Assembly (NCBI GenBank): GCA_964415255.1
Contig: CAYQAC010000260.1
Coordinates: 1-5,510, forward strand
From: JAHBVY01 sp964415255
GTDB lineage: Bacteria > Myxococcota_A > Polyangia > Polyangiales > Polyangiaceae
Length of the DNA: 5,510 nt
Reading direction: 5' to 3'
Under the pieces are notes generated by a model that saw nothing but the letters and a program-made list of their open reading frames with translations, was not told where the DNA came from and did no database searches. Of the stretch, positions 4,881-5,510 are shown piece by piece (the stretch's first letter is position 1; every line of letters begins with the position of its first letter). Both the position numbers and the translations under genes were made by a program.

Positions 4881-5243
4881 TCAGTCGGCCAGGTCGCTGT
4901 CGGTGGCATCTGCGTCGGTCGCGTCGGGATCGGCGTCGGTCGCGTCGGGGTCCGCATCGGTCGCGTCAGGGGATGCATCGCCTGCGTCGCGATCTGCATC
5001 GGCCGCGTCGCTGTCCATCAACGCCGCGTCGCCATCGGTGCGGCCCGCGTCACCAGGGCCGCCCCCAAAGCCACCTGAGCCGCTTGAGCCACCCGTGCCG
5101 CTGGTGCCGCCGTTCGCGTCGGGCACGCCTGAGAACTCAGCGGGCGGCTCAGGCTGTGGGTTCAAAGCGCACGCTACGACCAGCGACGCCGCGAGCGAGG
5201 CGATCGCGACCGCGCGGAACCACCCCTGCGCCGCGGTGCTCAC
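4881..5243 (-). CDS. Asp-rich lipoprotein with NPQPEPP motif
   Basis: The 120-residue product has a lipoprotein signal peptide: a short polar start with Arg10, a hydrophobic stretch (about 11-24) and lipobox LVVAC with the modified cysteine at residue 25. The mature end CALNPQPEPPAE is a pattern I associate with many myxobacterial lipoproteins. A Gly/Ser/Thr linker (about 44-64) follows, then an Asp/Ala tail with some twenty Asp and almost no other charged residues, including three DATDAD units spaced by Pro. No enzymatic domain is present; the whole mature protein is probably extended and could be a surface spacer or bind calcium, though regular DxDxDG loops are not evident. The start is GTG at 5243, fixed by a clear AGGAG seven bases upstream. 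That GTG overlaps the TGA of the preceding gene (GTGA), implying translational coupling and a shared transcript. Confidence 0.8.
   Translation of the reverse strand: MSTAAQGWFRAVAIASLAASLVVACALNPQPEPPAEFSGVPDANGGTSGTGGSSGSGGFGGGPGDAGRTDGDAALMDSDAADADRDAGDASPDATDADPDATDADPDATDADATDSDLAD
4905..4967 (-). repeat. 21-bp tandem repeat coding DATDADP
   Basis: Three consecutive 21-base units encode residues 93-113 of the lipoprotein: DATDADP, DATDADP and DATDADA. The DNA units are close but not identical, differing mostly at third positions. This kind of in-frame repeat readily changes copy number, so tail length may differ between strains. Confidence 0.75.
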
Positions 5244-5510
5244 GGGGTAGCTCCTGCGCTGCCAGCTGCGCCGCTCGTGCCTGCGCTACCGGCCGCGCCC
5301 GCTGCGCCGCCAGTGCCCGCTGTGCCGCCAGTGCCCGCTGCGCCGCCAGTGCCCGCTGCGCCGCCGGTGCCCGCTGTGCCACCAGTGCCTGCGGCTCCCG
5401 CGCTGCCGGCCGCGCCTGCTGCGCCACCAGTGCCCGCCACGCCGCCGGTGCCCGCTGTGCCACCAGTGCCCGCTGCACCGCCAGTGCCCGCTGCACCGCC
5501 AGTGCCCGCT
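5240..5510 (-). CDS. Gly/Ala/Thr-rich repeat protein, C-terminal part (runs off the right edge)
   Basis: The frame is open from the right edge of the window to TGA at 5242-5240, giving about 90 residues made almost only of Gly, Ala, Thr and Ser in six-residue AAGTGG-type units and ending SGAAGSAGATP. The gene's true start lies outside. A GTG at 5440 could be taken for a start but lies inside the repeat and has no ribosome-binding site, so it is probably an internal Val codon. I chose this frame because its stop overlaps the lipoprotein start by four bases (GTGA) and because Gly/Ala/Thr tracts of this type are familiar as linkers in myxobacterial surface proteins; another minus-strand frame through the same repeat is also open and reads Gln-Arg-Ala-Leu units. 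It could be a linker or the tail of a larger secreted protein. Function is unknown. Confidence 0.55.
   Translation of the reverse strand, partial: AGTGGAAGTGGAAGTGGTAGTGGVAGTGGAAGAAGSAGAAGTGGTAGTGGAAGTGGAAGTGGTAGTGGAAGAAGSAGTSGAAGSAGATP
5251..5255 (-). promoter_or_regulatory. Ribosome-binding site of the Asp-rich lipoprotein gene
   Basis: Read on the minus strand, AGGAG lies seven bases before the GTG start at 5243. It is the clearest Shine-Dalgarno in the window and decides the GTG start. It lies within the last codons of the upstream repeat protein, as is usual in coupled gene pairs. Confidence 0.75.
5312..5510 (-). repeat. 18-bp tandem repeat array coding AAGTGG units
   Basis: The core (A/G)GTGCC (plus-strand reading) starts at 5312, 5330, 5348, 5366 and 5384, then at 5429, 5447, 5465, 5483 and 5501, so two blocks of five 18-base units are separated by a 45-base step. 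Every step is a multiple of three, keeping the Gly/Ala/Thr frame open. The array continues past the window edge, where it would be hard to assemble from short reads. Confidence 0.85.

Noticed and set aside
4903..5250. Plus-strand open frame of about 115 residues rich in Ser, Ala and Val
   Set aside because: It is antisense to the lipoprotein gene, which has a signal peptide, a lipobox and a clear ribosome-binding site. The Ser/Ala repeats are the mirror of the Asp/Ala repeat.
5149..5496. Minus-strand frame with Gln-Arg-Ala-Leu repeats through the 18-bp array
   Set aside because: It is an alternative frame of the same repeat and runs on into the lipoprotein gene. The Gly/Ala/Thr frame ends neatly at the lipoprotein start and is a familiar composition.

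Overview
The window is very GC-rich (roughly 70% by eye) and has the character of a Myxococcota (myxobacterium-like, formerly Deltaproteobacteria) chromosome or metagenome-assembled genome. The evidence is strong G/C bias at third codon positions, lipoproteins with low-complexity Gly/Ala/Thr/Ser and Asp-rich tails, a lipoprotein whose mature end carries the NPQPEPP motif I associate with myxobacteria, and a small outer-membrane barrel of a type I recall from that phylum. This placement rests on sequence style, not on a search.

Layout from left to right. Positions 1-188 hold a G-run block able to form a G-quadruplex and an unusually AT-rich promoter-like stretch with an inverted repeat. A TetR-family repressor follows (189-1016), with a long low-complexity N-terminal extension. 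Next are a secreted lipoprotein of unknown function (1107-1679), a likely intrinsic terminator, and an unrecognised acidic protein (1798-2595). Inside that gene is a five-copy 36-bp tandem repeat whose conserved core is the spaced palindrome GTCAG-N5-CTGAC. A repeat-laden spacer (2596-2822) leads to seryl-tRNA synthetase serS (2823-4205), which ends at a good intrinsic terminator. A small outer-membrane beta-barrel protein (4350-4841) faces two minus-strand genes: an Asp-rich lipoprotein (4881-5243) and, overlapping its start by four bases, the end of a Gly/Ala/Thr repeat protein that runs off the right edge.

The most consequential observation concerns the assembly. Ten Ns at 2851-2860 sit in the centre of a perfect 44-bp inverted repeat at the very start of serS. 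Removing the 66 bases 2851-2916 (10 Ns plus 56 fold-back bases) restores a normal serS N-terminus (MLDARLVSDRLPDF). Because 66 is divisible by three, the error leaves the frame open and would pass as a genuine 22-residue insertion.

The genes do not form one pathway: a housekeeping gene (serS) is set among a regulator, envelope proteins and an orphan. I found no mobile element, CRISPR array, RNA gene or defence system. The features that invite a second look are the 36-bp palindromic array, the serS fold-back, the duplicated repeats around the stop of the 1798-2595 gene, and the translationally coupled low-complexity pair at the right end.
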